Assembly (NCBI RefSeq): GCF_013170845.1 | Contig: NZ_CP033367.1 | Location: forward strand, 6,759,001-6,823,000 | Reading direction: 5' to 3' | Source: Mesorhizobium loti R88b | GTDB taxonomy: Bacteria > Pseudomonadota > Alphaproteobacteria > Rhizobiales > Rhizobiaceae | DNA: 64,000 bases | Shown: in pieces, positions 55,262-64,000 of the stretch | How the letters are laid out: every line of letters starts with the position of its first letter | How positions within the stretch are numbered: the first letter of the stretch is position 1 | Notes under the pieces: model-generated | Seen by the model: only the letters and a program-made list of their open reading frames with translations | Database searches by the model: none | What the model was told of the DNA's origin: nothing | Made by a program: the position numbers and the translations under genes

Positions 55262-56015
55262 GCAAGACGACCCTGATCGCCGCCCTATACAGCTCTTTTT
55301 GCAGAGGGCCGTTCGCGGGATTCGAGTTTCGCTCCAGTCGAACGCTGACAGCGTTCGCCAGGGCGTCACCACCGCGCCCTCGAACGATCTAGGGAGCCGC
55401 TCCCCGTCACGGATCGAACTAGCCGCTGCTAAGAAGGCGTCAGGTTCGTCCACCTGAATGTGGTCGGCGCGGCAGAGCAGCGACATCTCCTAATTGCGGA
55501 TCGCTCTGGCGAGGACTTCCGCGACGCGCGCCGGGACACCAGCCTGATCCCGAATTTGAGCTCGAAATGACGGACCGAGTTTGCTTCACCCTGGCGCGGG
55601 CAAGCTGGCGAGGCCCGAGACACGCACAGGGTACAAGCGAAAATTCAAACAGCTGATTTGGGCACTTCTGAATAACGGCGCCATTCCCGACAGCGCCATC
55701 CTTGAAATTCTATCGACGAAACTCGACAAGCTTGCGCCTAAGCCGGGCAAGGTCCCGGTTGTGGACGAGGTTGAGGAATTCGAGGGTGCGATCGTGCAGG
55801 AATTTGCAGCCGACGGACGCGCGATTGCCCTTCGCCACATCTGCGCTTACCGCGATCGAACTTCGAAGTCGGTCTTATCGGGCTCGAAGAACTATTCAAA
55901 GCCTGGCTGGAGCCTCGGCCAGTCAAGGACGTCCGGCCCCTGGCCGGGGTCGATCCGGCGCGTTGGTCGACAGAATGCTTCCAGCTGAGGAAGAGGCTTG
56001 GAATGGTTGACATCG
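55262..56015 (+). pseudogene. Double-GTPase (TRAFAC clade, DO-GTPase2-like) gene remnant
   Basis: Starts at the P-loop: [20 protein letters not shown], then DLLIxDRSGEDFRDARxxT-type sequence (GEDFRDARRDTSLIPN), then ETRTGYKRKFKQLIWALLNN, a KLDKLAPKPGK stretch and a final LIGLEELFKAWLEPRPVKDV, in several frames. This is the architecture of bacterial TRAFAC GTPases that come with a helical partner protein in predicted conflict systems. At least three frameshifts and a missing N-terminus make it dead. Confidence 0.6.
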
Positions 56016-56025
56016 GCATGTCGTG

Positions 56026-57040
56026 ATCGGGTTCCAGGGATGAGAAAAACGACCTTGCGGCCGCGCTCTGGTATCTCGTCGACTCTCGGGCGCCAGAGGT
56101 CCCGACCGCGCTTTCCAAGCGACGGCGCACCGGTGATTACAAATATCTTGAAGCGATCGCGGCCGCGTGGGAAAGCGGGTGGCAGGTCAAGCGCACCGGC
56201 GTCGGTACCTGGCGGTCGGTGAGACGTTTGAACAGGTCTTCACCTCCCGGGAGTATGACAGCGCGTCGAGGACGTGCGTCCGGATCTTAATTGAGACGTT
56301 TAACGCCGAGCGTCTTGAGTTAGATGATGTCCTGAAACTGCTTGCTGTGCCCACGAGCAGAACGGCCGTTCGGCGCTTTATTAGCTCGCTTATGCCGCGC
56401 CCGCCGTCAGCGACATCACAGTAAGTTGTCAATCGTTGGATGGGCGCAGTGTTTGCGGAGGCGGCCAAGCATTCGACAGAAAAAACGCTGCACGAACTCT
56501 GGGGGCGGGTTTTTCCGCATAAAACCAACGAGGCGATTTCTAAAGGTCTCGGTGAACTGAACGGCTCGAAGGAAGTTAGCCACGCCGCCAGACTGATCGA
56601 TTTTTCAAAAGATCACCAAGCGACGCCGTTCGAATTCGTCGAGGCGTGCAGCCGCGAGAGCCCTACCGCAACGGCGGCGGAACGAACCGAACTCAACGCT
56701 TATCTGCTTATAATGTGCAGCCAATGGGATCTGGCAGATCGATAACGATCGTGGCCGATGTGCTCCCCCGTCTACGTCGCGTCGCGCTTGCTAATGGCTT
56801 TTCCGATCGCACCCGCGCGTTGTTGGATCGGCGGCTTCCTACTTGTCGCACACGTGGGACCTCAACAAACGGCTATTGAAGTTGCTCCGCAATGCCTGTC
56901 GCGACGGGGCGAATATTGAGGGGTTGATCGAGCCCCTGGCGTTTTCCGAGATCGAGTTGCTGTATGTCTTTGATGAAGACAACAACAACGATCTTAAGAC
57001 CCTCATTTCAAGGTTCCTTTGGCCGGTCTACCGCGCATGA
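56026..57040 (+). pseudogene. All-helical GTPase partner (GASH-like) gene remnant
   Basis: Stretches EKNDLAAALWYLVDSRAPEV, DYKYLEAIAAAWESGWQVKR, TLHELWGRVFPHKTNEAISK and LELLxVFDEDNNNDLKTLIS lie in successive frames after the GTPase relic and are rich in helix-forming residues. Position and composition fit the helical protein that accompanies such GTPases; I cannot confirm the family from sequence alone. At least two frameshifts. Confidence 0.45.
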
Positions 57041-57297
57041 GCAATTCCAATCAGCCACGAACGCCCCGGCCGATCGCACGCATTGGATCGATGAATGTCG
57101 GCGCGATCGAGATTGACTTCGAACTCGCCCGCTCGATCAGGCCAAAGGATCATCGGATACCATCAGAGCCAGCGAGCACAAGATCACAGCAACGGGCCGG
57201 AGACGCGACCGCACCCGCACCATCCCATTGCCGTCCAGACACAACTATTTTGTATTGCTCGACGGACTGCCTCTGCCGTCGTGGCGCGGCCATGTAG
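57037..57297 (+). pseudogene. Truncated third gene of the GTPase system
   Basis: An ATG overlapping the preceding stop (ATGA-type) opens MSNSNQPRTPRPIARIGSMN and continues about 50 meaningful codons before losing character near the IS3 end at 57386. The coupling suggests it was part of the same operon. Family not recognised. Confidence 0.35.
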
Positions 57298-57385
57298 AAC
57301 TTTCCCATAGTACCTCGTTCGACTCGGAAGAAAATGTAGAATCAAAGCATGGGATCAAACATATGGCCCCAGCTACTCGCGGACA

Positions 57386-57584
57386 CCTGACCTGCCACTG
57401 AACCTTATCCAGCGGCGATTAGAGCCTGGACCGTTTCTGTTACGCCGTGGGGCGCGGGATGAGCAACCGGCGAAGACGCGGAGCCTTCGATTAGCGCAGC
57501 GTCGGAGCCGGTTACGGTGATGACCTCGGCATAGGCCGCCGGGGTCTGGTAGCCGAGCGAGGAATGTGGCCTTGCAGAGTTGAA
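57386..57584 (-). pseudogene. IS3-family transposase OrfB, C-terminal part
   Basis: The minus strand gives FNSARPHSSLGYQTPAAYAE and the tail to a stop at 57405; TGACCTGCCACTGA at 57386 resembles the IS3-type terminal repeat. The sequence continues in frame with the N-terminal part at 60227-60965 if the element at 57585-60228 is removed. Confidence 0.85.
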
Positions 57585-57676
57585 CAACACGACGAGAGAA
57601 CCCCCACGGGACCGAGGAACGCGAGCTTCTTTATCCATGGCATCCCTGGGCCAGGCGTCGTGTTCACGTTCATGAG

Positions 57677-58057
57677 GTGATCGAGAAGGTTGACCGGGAG
57701 GTTTTCCGCTGCAGTCTCTCTGGCCACGCCTCCGATCGGTGGCTGGAGGTTCCGGCCTGGATGTTTGATCGCGCGGTCTGCACCGCGTGGCGCATTGCCG
57801 CTGCCCCACATGTCGATCCCAGAACGCTTGGCGTCTTGGTGACACTGCTGCAGGACGCGACGGCCAATTCCCACACCCCATCGCAATTGGAGGATTCGGG
57901 CGCAGCATCGGGTCCTCACGACGCGAATCGGGGAGAGGTCCATGCCGCGCCAGCCCACGACATATCAGTTCGATCTGTTCTCCAACCCGCACGATGCGCC
58001 GACCGCGCAGATGCCACCATGGCAGGCGCTGCCGGAAGAGACGCGCCTGACGCTTAG
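57677..58057 (+). CDS. Hypothetical protein of the serine-recombinase element
   Basis: A 126-residue frame (MIEKVDREVFRCSLSGHASD, then RWLEVPAWMFDRAVCTAWRI). The first 85 residues look like a folded small domain; the tail overlaps the next gene in another frame. No family is recognised. Its place just before the recombinase gene suggests an accessory role in excision or integration. Confidence 0.5.
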   Translation: MIEKVDREVFRCSLSGHASDRWLEVPAWMFDRAVCTAWRIAAAPHVDPRTLGVLVTLLQDATANSHTPSQLEDSGAASGPHDANRGEVHAAPAHDISVRSVLQPARCADRADATMAGAAGRDAPDA

Positions 58058-58139
58058 AACGCTGATGGTGCGCCTGATCCTCGACCACGTCGACGGCGAG
58101 CGCGCCGTTCCACGGGAGGAGGCGCGCCATGGTGCATGA
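57942..58139 (+). CDS. Small accessory protein upstream of the recombinase
   Basis: A 65-residue protein (MPRQPTTYQFDLFSNPHDAP...) whose stop overlaps the recombinase start by eleven bases. Small proteins of this type commonly sit directly upstream of such recombinases. Function unknown. Confidence 0.55.
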   Translation: MPRQPTTYQFDLFSNPHDAPTAQMPPWQALPEETRLTLRTLMVRLILDHVDGERAVPREEARHGA

Positions 58140-60199
58140 GAAGATCCGGCCCCACCATCTGGAGCGCAAGGCGATCCTGTATGTGCGGCAATCCTCGGCC
58201 CATCAGGTTCTGCACAATCGTGAGAGCCGCGCCCTGCAGTGTGCGATGCGCGATCGCCTGGTGGCACTCGGCTGGTCTTGCATCGAGACGGTCGATGACG
58301 ATCTCGGCCGCTCTGCCGCAGGCGGCGTCACACGTGCCGGATTCGACCGAATGGTAGCCGAAGTCTGCCTCGGCAAGGTCGGTGCGGTCGCGGCGCGGGA
58401 AGTATCGGGCTTCGCCCGCAACAGCCGTGACTGGCAGCAACTCAAAGATGTGCCGCGTCGTCGATACCGTGCTGGTCGATCAGGAGACGGTCTATGCGCC
58501 GCGTCAGGGTAATGACCGGCTGCTGCTGGGACTGAAGGGCAGCCTCAACGAATATGAGCTTGATCTTCTGCGTCAGCGTTCCCTGTCGGCACGCTACGAG
58601 AAGGCCCGGCGCGGCGAGCTCATTGTCACGGCCCCGGTCGGCTTCGTGAAGGTCGGCGACAGGCTTGAGAAGGATCCCGATCGCCGTGTCCAGGACGCCA
58701 TCATTCTCGTCTTCGACAAGGTGGCCGAACTCGGCAGCGCCCGGCAGGCCCTGCTCTGGTTCCTCGAGCATGGGCTGGATTTGCCAGCCAAGCGCAACAA
58801 TGGCGATGTGGTCTGGCGCAGGCCAAGCTATGCGACCATCCACCGAATGATCGAGAACCCGATCTACGGCGGCGCCTACGCCTATGGTAAGACTCGTGCT
58901 GCGTCGGGATATGATGCAACAGCCATTCGCTCGCGCAGCCGCCGTAAGGCGCGTGATGAATGGCTGGCGCTGATCCCGGGTGCACACGAAGGCTACGTCG
59001 GCTGGGAACGGGCGGAAGCGATCCGCAAGATGGTGAGCGACAACGTACCCACGAGCGGGCATCACGGGGCGCCCAAGCATGGCAACGCTCTGCTCGCCGG
59101 CCTTGTCCGCTGCCGGCGCTGTGGACGCAAGCTGACGGTCCGGTACACAGGGACCAAACATAACATTCCGCGCTATTCGTGTTAGCGGGGCTTGCTCGAC
59201 AATGGCGAGCCGCGCTGCATCGCATTCGGAGGATTGCGCGTCGACGACGCCATCGAGGAAGCTCTTCTGCGGGTTGTCGAGCCGGGAGCGATTACCGCTG
59301 CCGTCGAGGCCGAAGCACAAGCGGCCAGTCGCCGCGATCAGGTTCGTGATGCGCTGGTGCGCGATCTCGAGGCGGCACGCTACAGCGCTGATCGGGCATT
59401 CCGGCAGTACGACGCCATCGATCCGCAGAACCGGCTGGTCGCGGCGGAACTGGAGTTGCGATGGAACCGGGCGCTCACGCGTGTCGGCGAGATAGAGAGC
59501 CGGATTGCCGCGCATGATGGCTCGACATTGGAACCATCACTTCTGTCGCCAATACACGTCGCCGCGCTCGCCGCCGATCTCAAGACTGTCTGGTCGGCGC
59601 CGACGACCGACGCGAGGCTCAAGAAGCGCATCGTGCGCACCGTCATCCACGAGGTGGTCGCCGATATCGATGAAGAAGCGTCAGATATCGTTCTCCTGAT
59701 CCATTGGGTTGGCGGCGTCCATACTGAACTGCGCCTGCCAAAGCGGCGCCGTGGACAGCGCAACAGCACGTCCGGCGATATCATCTCGGCCGTCCGCCAA
59801 CTGGTGCTCATCGCCAATGATGATCTGATTGCCGGCATCCTCAACCGCAATGGACTGGTGACCGGCCACGGCAATCGATGGACACGCGAACGGGTCACCG
59901 CACACAGGTCGCATCATAAGATCCCTGTCTTCCGGCCAGCGGCGGACGGCAAAGAGCCATGGCTTAACCTGAACAAGGCGGCGCGCCTTCTCGGCGTAGC
60001 ACCGAAGACCCTCAGGCTCGCCGCCGAGGCGGGCGAGATCGAAGGCGTTCATCCTCTGCCGGATGGCCCGTGGATCTTCAGCCGATCAACGCTCGGCGAA
60101 CCGGCGGCTCAGAGCATCGTTCATCGTGCGCGGCAGAATCCAAAATACCCCACAAGATCGCATCCCGATCAACAAAACCTATTTACTTCAACGACATAG
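58129..60199 (+). pseudogene. Large serine recombinase, broken by a frameshift and a stop codon
   Basis: About 690 codons in original form. The N-terminal resolvase domain has the catalytic serine in ILYVRQSSAHQV and continues to [12 protein letters not shown] frameshift near 58445 moves it to [20 protein letters not shown] and the recombinase domain ([20 protein letters not shown]). The zinc-ribbon block ([12 protein letters not shown]...YSC) is interrupted by an in-frame TAG at 59183-59185 where S-R-G-L-L-D should follow. The C-terminal 335 codons, including a helix-turn-helix-like LNKAARLLGVAPKTLRLAAE, remain open. As it stands no full-length enzyme can be made, so the element is stuck unless complemented. 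Confidence 0.85.
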
Positions 60200-60226
60200 A
60201 CAGATGGGCGTTATGAAACAGGATTT

Positions 60227-60965
60227 AAGTCCCCCGTCCATTCAGCGATGGCACTGCGGGCGTGATCCAGGCCGAAGAACAGGCTCTCGTTCAGGAGCTC
60301 ATCGCGCATCCATCCATTGAATGACTCGACATAGCCGTTCTGCATCGACTTGCCCGGCGCGATGTAGTGCCATTCCACCCGATGATCCTTCGACCAGGCG
60401 AGGATGGCGTTCGAGGTGAACTCGGTGCCGTGGTCGGATACGATCATGCCCGGCTTGCCGCGGTGGGCGATCAGTTCCGTCAGTTCACGCGCCACCCGGC
60501 GGCCGGAATCGCCGCCAGGCATTCGAGCGTCACGTCGTCGACGATGTTGAGCACGCGGAACCTCCGGCCGCAGGCGAACTGGTCATGCACGAAATCCAGC
60601 GACCAGCGTGCATTCGGCTTCGCCTGGACCAGGATCGGAGCCCGCGTCCCTACCGCTCGGCGCCTGGAGCGTCGCTTGCGCACGGCCAGTCCTTCTTCGC
60701 GGTACAGCCGGTAGATGCGGTTGACCCCAGATGCCTCGCCCTCGCGCCCGAGCAGGATGAACAGCCGCCGGTAGCCGAAGCGTCGGCGCTAGTTGGCGAG
60801 GTCACGCAGCCGACCACGCAGCTCCGTCTCGGGCGGACGCCGGGACTGGTAGCGGATCATCTTGCGATCAGCGCCCACAAAGGAACAGGCCGGCGCTCCG
60901 ACAGGCCCATGACGGCCTGCAGATGCGCGACGGGTTCGCGCTTGGCGGCGGGCCCTACCATTAAT
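60227..60965 (-). pseudogene. IS3-family transposase OrfB, N-terminal and catalytic part
   Basis: Frames on the minus strand give ACSFVGADRKMIRYQSRRPP, LRDLAN-stop-[29 protein letters not shown], then after a small deletion [40 protein letters not shown] and [20 protein letters not shown]. The DDE residues of the rve domain are visible. It is inactivated by an in-frame stop at about 60790, a deletion at about 60500 and the serine-recombinase element at 60228. Confidence 0.85.
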
Positions 60966-61026
60966 GGGATGGTCCGCCCCGTCCTCCCGCAGCATCATCT
61001 GGGCAGTCACAACAAAGGAGGTTGCA

Positions 61027-62079
61027 ATGTCCCCACGCAATGCGCCGCGCCCTGCGGCCGTCTCTGGTGGCGATATCGGCAAGAACATCTTCCACGTCGT
61101 GGGCTTGGACAGCGACGGCGAGCCGTCCAGCGAGTTCGCTTCCGACGCGATACGTTGATGAAGTTCTTTGAGCGGGCAGCGCCGGCAATCGTCGGGTTGG
61201 AATCGTGCGCTGGATCGCAATGGATCGCCAGGAGACTTCAGGCACTGAGGCACAAGGGTCGCCTGATCCCAGCGCAGTTCGTGAAGCCATACGTCAAGTC
61301 GAACAAGAGCGACATCATCGATGCCGCTGCTATCGCCGAAGCAGCCACGCGACCGACGATGCGATTTGCCGCGATCAAGAGCGAGGAGCAATCCGACCTC
61401 CAAGCTTTGCATCGGGTGCGCGACCAGATGATCGGCACGCGAACCCGTCTGATCAACCAGATGCGAGCATTTTGCCTGGAATACGGCATCGCATTGAGAC
61501 AGGGCGCCGGACTGTTCAAGCTCGACTTGCCACTGGTTCTCGATGACCTTTCGAATGACCTCTCGCCGGCAATGCGCAAACTGCTCGTGGACCTGTTCGC
61601 AGATCTGCGCCAGTTGGAGCAGCGCATCAACGACGTGACGAGGGAGATCGCAGCGATCGCAGACCGAGAAGATGTGGCCCGCCGGCTCATGACGATCCCC
61701 GGAATCGGAGCATTGGGAGCCACCGCGCTACTAGCGGCCGTCGGCACCGGATGCCAGTTCCAGAAGGCTCGCGAGCTGGCCGCATGGCTGGGGCTGGTCC
61801 CTCGAGAATACTCGACCGGAGGCAAGCAGAAGCTACTCGGTATCAGCAACGCGCGGGAACCGCTACGTTCGCAAGCTGCTCGTTCATGGCGCGCGATCAT
61901 GCTTCCGTCACCTGGATCGAACCCAGGATCGCCTGGGAAGCTGGCTTGACGGGTTGCAGGGCCGTATGCACCCGAACAAAGCTGTTGTCGCACTTGCCGC
62001 CAAGATGGCGCGCATTGTCTGGGTTGTCCTGACCAAGCCGGGAGCGCTCTACGAACGCAGGGGCCCTGCTTTCGCCTGA
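61027..62079 (+). pseudogene. IS110-family transposase with two frameshifts
   Basis: Starts MSPRNAPRPAAVSGGDIGKN behind AAGGAGG; the first frameshift is near 61150, then FFERAAPAIVGLESCAGSQW, the DEDD core (VKSNKSDIIDAAAIAEAATR) and the C-terminal transposase domain (MTIPGIGALGATALLAAVGT, ARELAAWLGLVPREYSTGGK). A second frameshift near 61860 leads into RKLLVHGARSCF-type sequence ending at TGA 62077-62079. A nearly complete but dead copy. Confidence 0.85.
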
Positions 62080-62419
62080 CGCTCCGGCTCGATTGCAAGG
62101 CTCGGGAATAGTGATGACGAAACAATGGATCAGCATGCCGTAAGCCCTGTGCAAAAAAGTGGGCTTCGTGCCCGAACCATTTATTGGGAACGGCGTGCGC
62201 GGATCTCATCATGGCCTGGCTGCAACAGCAGCTCACTCGCGAGAGGCCGGATACATTTATGCAACTGGAATCGTCATCGGCGATGTCGCGAACCCTTGCA
62301 CGGACGGGCGGACCGTACATTTTTTGACAGAAGCTCACGCAGCGCCGAGGCTTCAGGCATCTGGTCTGCGAGCAGCTTCTTCAGCTTGGCATTCTCGTCT
62401 TCCAAGGCCTTCAGGTGCG
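62080..62419. other. Intergenic between IS110 and IS21 elements
   Basis: About 340 bp without a gene. It probably holds the IS110 3' flank and older IS debris. Confidence 0.35.
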
Positions 62420-62490
62420 CATTTCGCAAAAGCCGGACAGGGGTTCCGCTAATTCCCGGACAGCGATTTCGCTAATGTCGGGACAGTTTG
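62420..62490. repeat. Terminal repeats of the IS21-family element
   Basis: TTTCGCAAAAGCCGGACAG, a second TCCCGGACAG and a third TGTCGGGACAG lie in tandem, interspersed with TTTCGCTAA/TTCCGCTAA, as expected for the multiple short repeats at IS21 ends. They lie 30-100 bp beyond istB. Confidence 0.6.
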
Positions 62491-62521
62491 GCGGCGACGG
62501 TCCTCGGGTGCCTTGTTGCAT

Positions 62522-63297
62522 TCATGGATGATTGATTTCGCCGTTTTCGACGCCGGTCAAGAGGGGCGCGGCCTTTTGCTTTCGCATGCTATCGCCCTGG
62601 AGCACGATGCGGTGGGCGTTGTGCACGATCCGGTCGAGAATGGCGTCGGCGACGGTGGGTCTGCGATCAGGTCATGCCATCTGGCCACCGGGACCTGGGC
62701 GGTGATCAGGGTGGATTTGCGGCGATAGCGTTCCTCGACGATTTCGAACAGATGGAAGCGCTGTTGGTCGGTGAGGGAGTGGGTTCCGAAGTCATCGAGG
62801 ATGAGCAGTTGCGCGCGGGTGAGCTTGTCAATGAGGCGTGGGAAGCGGCCATCGAGACGAGCGAGCGCCAAATCCTCGAACAGGCGCGGCACGCGCACAT
62901 AGAGCACGGAATGATCGAGCCGTGCCGCTTGCCGGCCGAAGGCGCAGGCCAGCCACGACTTGCCGGTTCCGGTCTGGCCGGTGACGATCAGGTTCTCATG
63001 CGCTTTCAGCCATTCGCCCTGGGCGAGCGCCATGGTGCCGCGCCGGTCGAGCCCGCGCGGCGCGGCAAAGTCGATGTCCTCGATGCAGGCTTCGGGAAAG
63101 CGCAGCCTGGCTGAGGCGAGCCGGTTCCGGACGCGCTTGTCGGCCCGTATAGCGACCTCGCGGTCGAGCATCAGGCCGAGCCACTCGTCACGGCTGAGCT
63201 CGTTGGCGTTGTTCTGTTCGGCCAGCTCGCGCCAGGCGGTGGCCATGCCGGCCAGACCGAGGGCCTGCATCTGGTCGAGGGTGGGGTTCGTCAGCAT
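62522..63297 (-). pseudogene. istB: IstB helper ATPase of an IS21-family element, C-terminal frameshift
   Basis: Walker A is GQTGTGKSW, Walker B is [12 protein letters not shown], and the N-terminal [20 protein letters not shown] is typical. After WHDLIADP a single missing C shifts the frame to [10 protein letters not shown]; restoring it gives [20 protein letters not shown] and a stop at 62522. The uncorrected frame ends at 62557. The loss affects only the last 45 or so residues, so partial activity or a sequencing error is possible. Confidence 0.85.
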
Positions 63298-63313
63298 TCT
63301 TTCTTCCTTTCCT

Positions 63314-64000
63314 TCACTGGTAATAGGTGGAGCCGCGGATGTTGGCGTGCTGGGGTGTCGGCTTTGCCGGTTCTGCGGAGCTGGCCCGGTCGAGGCCGGC
63401 TTTGAGGATGGCGGTGACGGAGGTGTAGGCGATCGCGTTGATCAGCAGCGCCCGCTCGCAGGCGGCATCGAGACGCTCCGGCCCATAGCGCGGCGCCAGC
63501 GACAGGATGCCCATGGCCGAGCGGTATCCCTGTTCCGGATGCGGCCGGTCGCGCATCATGCGCTCGACCAGAATGGCGGCGTTGGGGCCGATCCCGGCCG
63601 CCCGGCTGATCAGGCTGGCCGGCGTGGTGTTGGCGTAGCGCTGATGCGCCTTGGGCATGTGTTCATTGACGGTGACCTGGCCGGAACGCTGCGAGCGACG
63701 GACATGGCAGGCGACACGCTGGTGATCGTGGAAGATCTCGACCACTCGATGAGTAAGCCGCACCTCGACGGTGCGCCCGATCAGCCGGTGCGGCACCGAG
63801 TAGAAGGTCTTGTCGACCTCGACATGGTAGTCAGGATGCACCTTCGCCGACTTCCACTCGGCGTATTCGAACGGTGCTGCCGGCAGCGGTTTCAAGGCAG
63901 CCCGCTCGATCTCCTCGAACAGTTCGCGGCGGCTTTGGCCGACATGGCGCATCGGCCGGTTGTTCAACTCCTCGAGCAGTTCGGCGATCGCCGCGTTGAG
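63314..64000 (-). CDS. istA: IS21-family transposase IstA (partial)
   Basis: The last 228 codons of IstA, open to the right window edge. It shows [20 protein letters not shown], then [20 protein letters not shown] (the C-terminal beta-barrel) and the tail ending STYYQ. The DDE core lies outside the window. It precedes istB by 17 bases, the usual IS21 arrangement. Confidence 0.9.
   Translation of the reverse strand, partial: LNAAIAELLEELNNRPMRHVGQSRRELFEEIERAALKPLPAAPFEYAEWKSAKVHPDYHVEVDKTFYSVPHRLIGRTVEVRLTHRVVEIFHDHQRVACHVRRSQRSGQVTVNEHMPKAHQRYANTTPASLISRAAGIGPNAAILVERMMRDRPHPEQGYRSAMGILSLAPRYGPERLDAACERALLINAIAYTSVTAILKAGLDRASSAEPAKPTPQHANIRGSTYYQ

Larger units (their letters stand above)
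57583..60228. mobile_element. Serine-recombinase mobile element inserted in an IS3 transposase gene
   Basis: A 2.64-kb unit splits the IS3 orfB. The host gene reads ...GAC TT at the right flank and TT C AAC TCT at the left flank; joining them at one shared dinucleotide (AA on the plus strand, 57583-57584 and 60227-60228) restores D-F-N-S-A-R-P in frame. A two-base core is characteristic of serine recombinases, and a serine recombinase gene occupies most of the element. Two small genes precede it. Confidence 0.75.

Noticed and set aside
1..64000. CRISPR arrays, tRNA genes and tRNA-associated attachment sites
   Set aside because: No regularly spaced repeats and no recognisable tRNA were found on either strand by reading; none is claimed.

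Overview
The window looks like part of a symbiosis or accessory island from a Mesorhizobium-type alphaproteobacterium. The evidence is a traR-traI quorum-sensing pair of the rhizobial ICE type with a clean tra box, a RopA/Omp2b-type porin, rhizobial intergenic repeats, relics of trb conjugation genes, and many remnants of IS3, IS5, IS6, IS21, IS110, IS701 and IS1380 elements. No tRNA, rRNA, CRISPR array or replication origin was found.

Layout. At 0-1.4 kb lie traI (cut by the window edge) and traR. At 2-13 kb, all on the minus strand, is a catabolic block: aminotransferase, Lrp/AsnC regulator, class I fumarase, aldehyde dehydrogenase, LysR regulator, CitE-like lyase, class III CoA-transferase, methylaspartate ammonia-lyase and a DoeB-like deacylase. 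At 13-28 kb are an MFS exporter, an amidase, a porin, a ParS-like antitoxin-domain protein, a CapA-like phosphatase and a complete peptide-type ABC importer. At 29-37 kb, two near-identical ATP-grasp ligase genes in inverted orientation flank an acetyltransferase, an amidase with a small partner subunit, and a graveyard of broken catabolic genes. At 37-44 kb a compact biosynthetic operon encodes a GHMP kinase, a cysteine-synthase-like PLP enzyme and an ATP-grasp/argininosuccinate-lyase fusion, with a methyltransferase upstream. At 45-54 kb are two M24 creatinase/ectoine-hydrolase-like enzymes, an MmgE/PrpD protein, a decayed polyamine permease and two methyltransferases. At 54-64 kb is debris (methylmalonyl-CoA mutase, trbL/trbF, a GTPase conflict-type system) followed by nested insertion elements.

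How it fits together. Six copies of one promoter architecture (inverted repeat CATCT-N7-AGATG, then 2+17/18 bp, then a TTTGAC-like -35) lie ahead of the two enzyme operons, the MFS gene, the amidase and the ABC importer, and one lies ahead of a dead locus. This is the geometry of a LysR-type activator, and a LysR gene sits inside the block. The enzymes suggest a pathway: import and amide cleavage, deacylation, transamination and oxidation as in ectoine breakdown (DoeB/DoeD/DoeC/DoeX-like), then 3-methylaspartate to mesaconate to citramalate to citramalyl-CoA to acetyl-CoA plus pyruvate. The kinase/PLP/ligase-lyase operon looks like a dedicated pathway for a diamino acid or small peptide. An island that carries both synthesis and breakdown of an unusual amino compound would resemble a rhizopine system; this last step is inference only.
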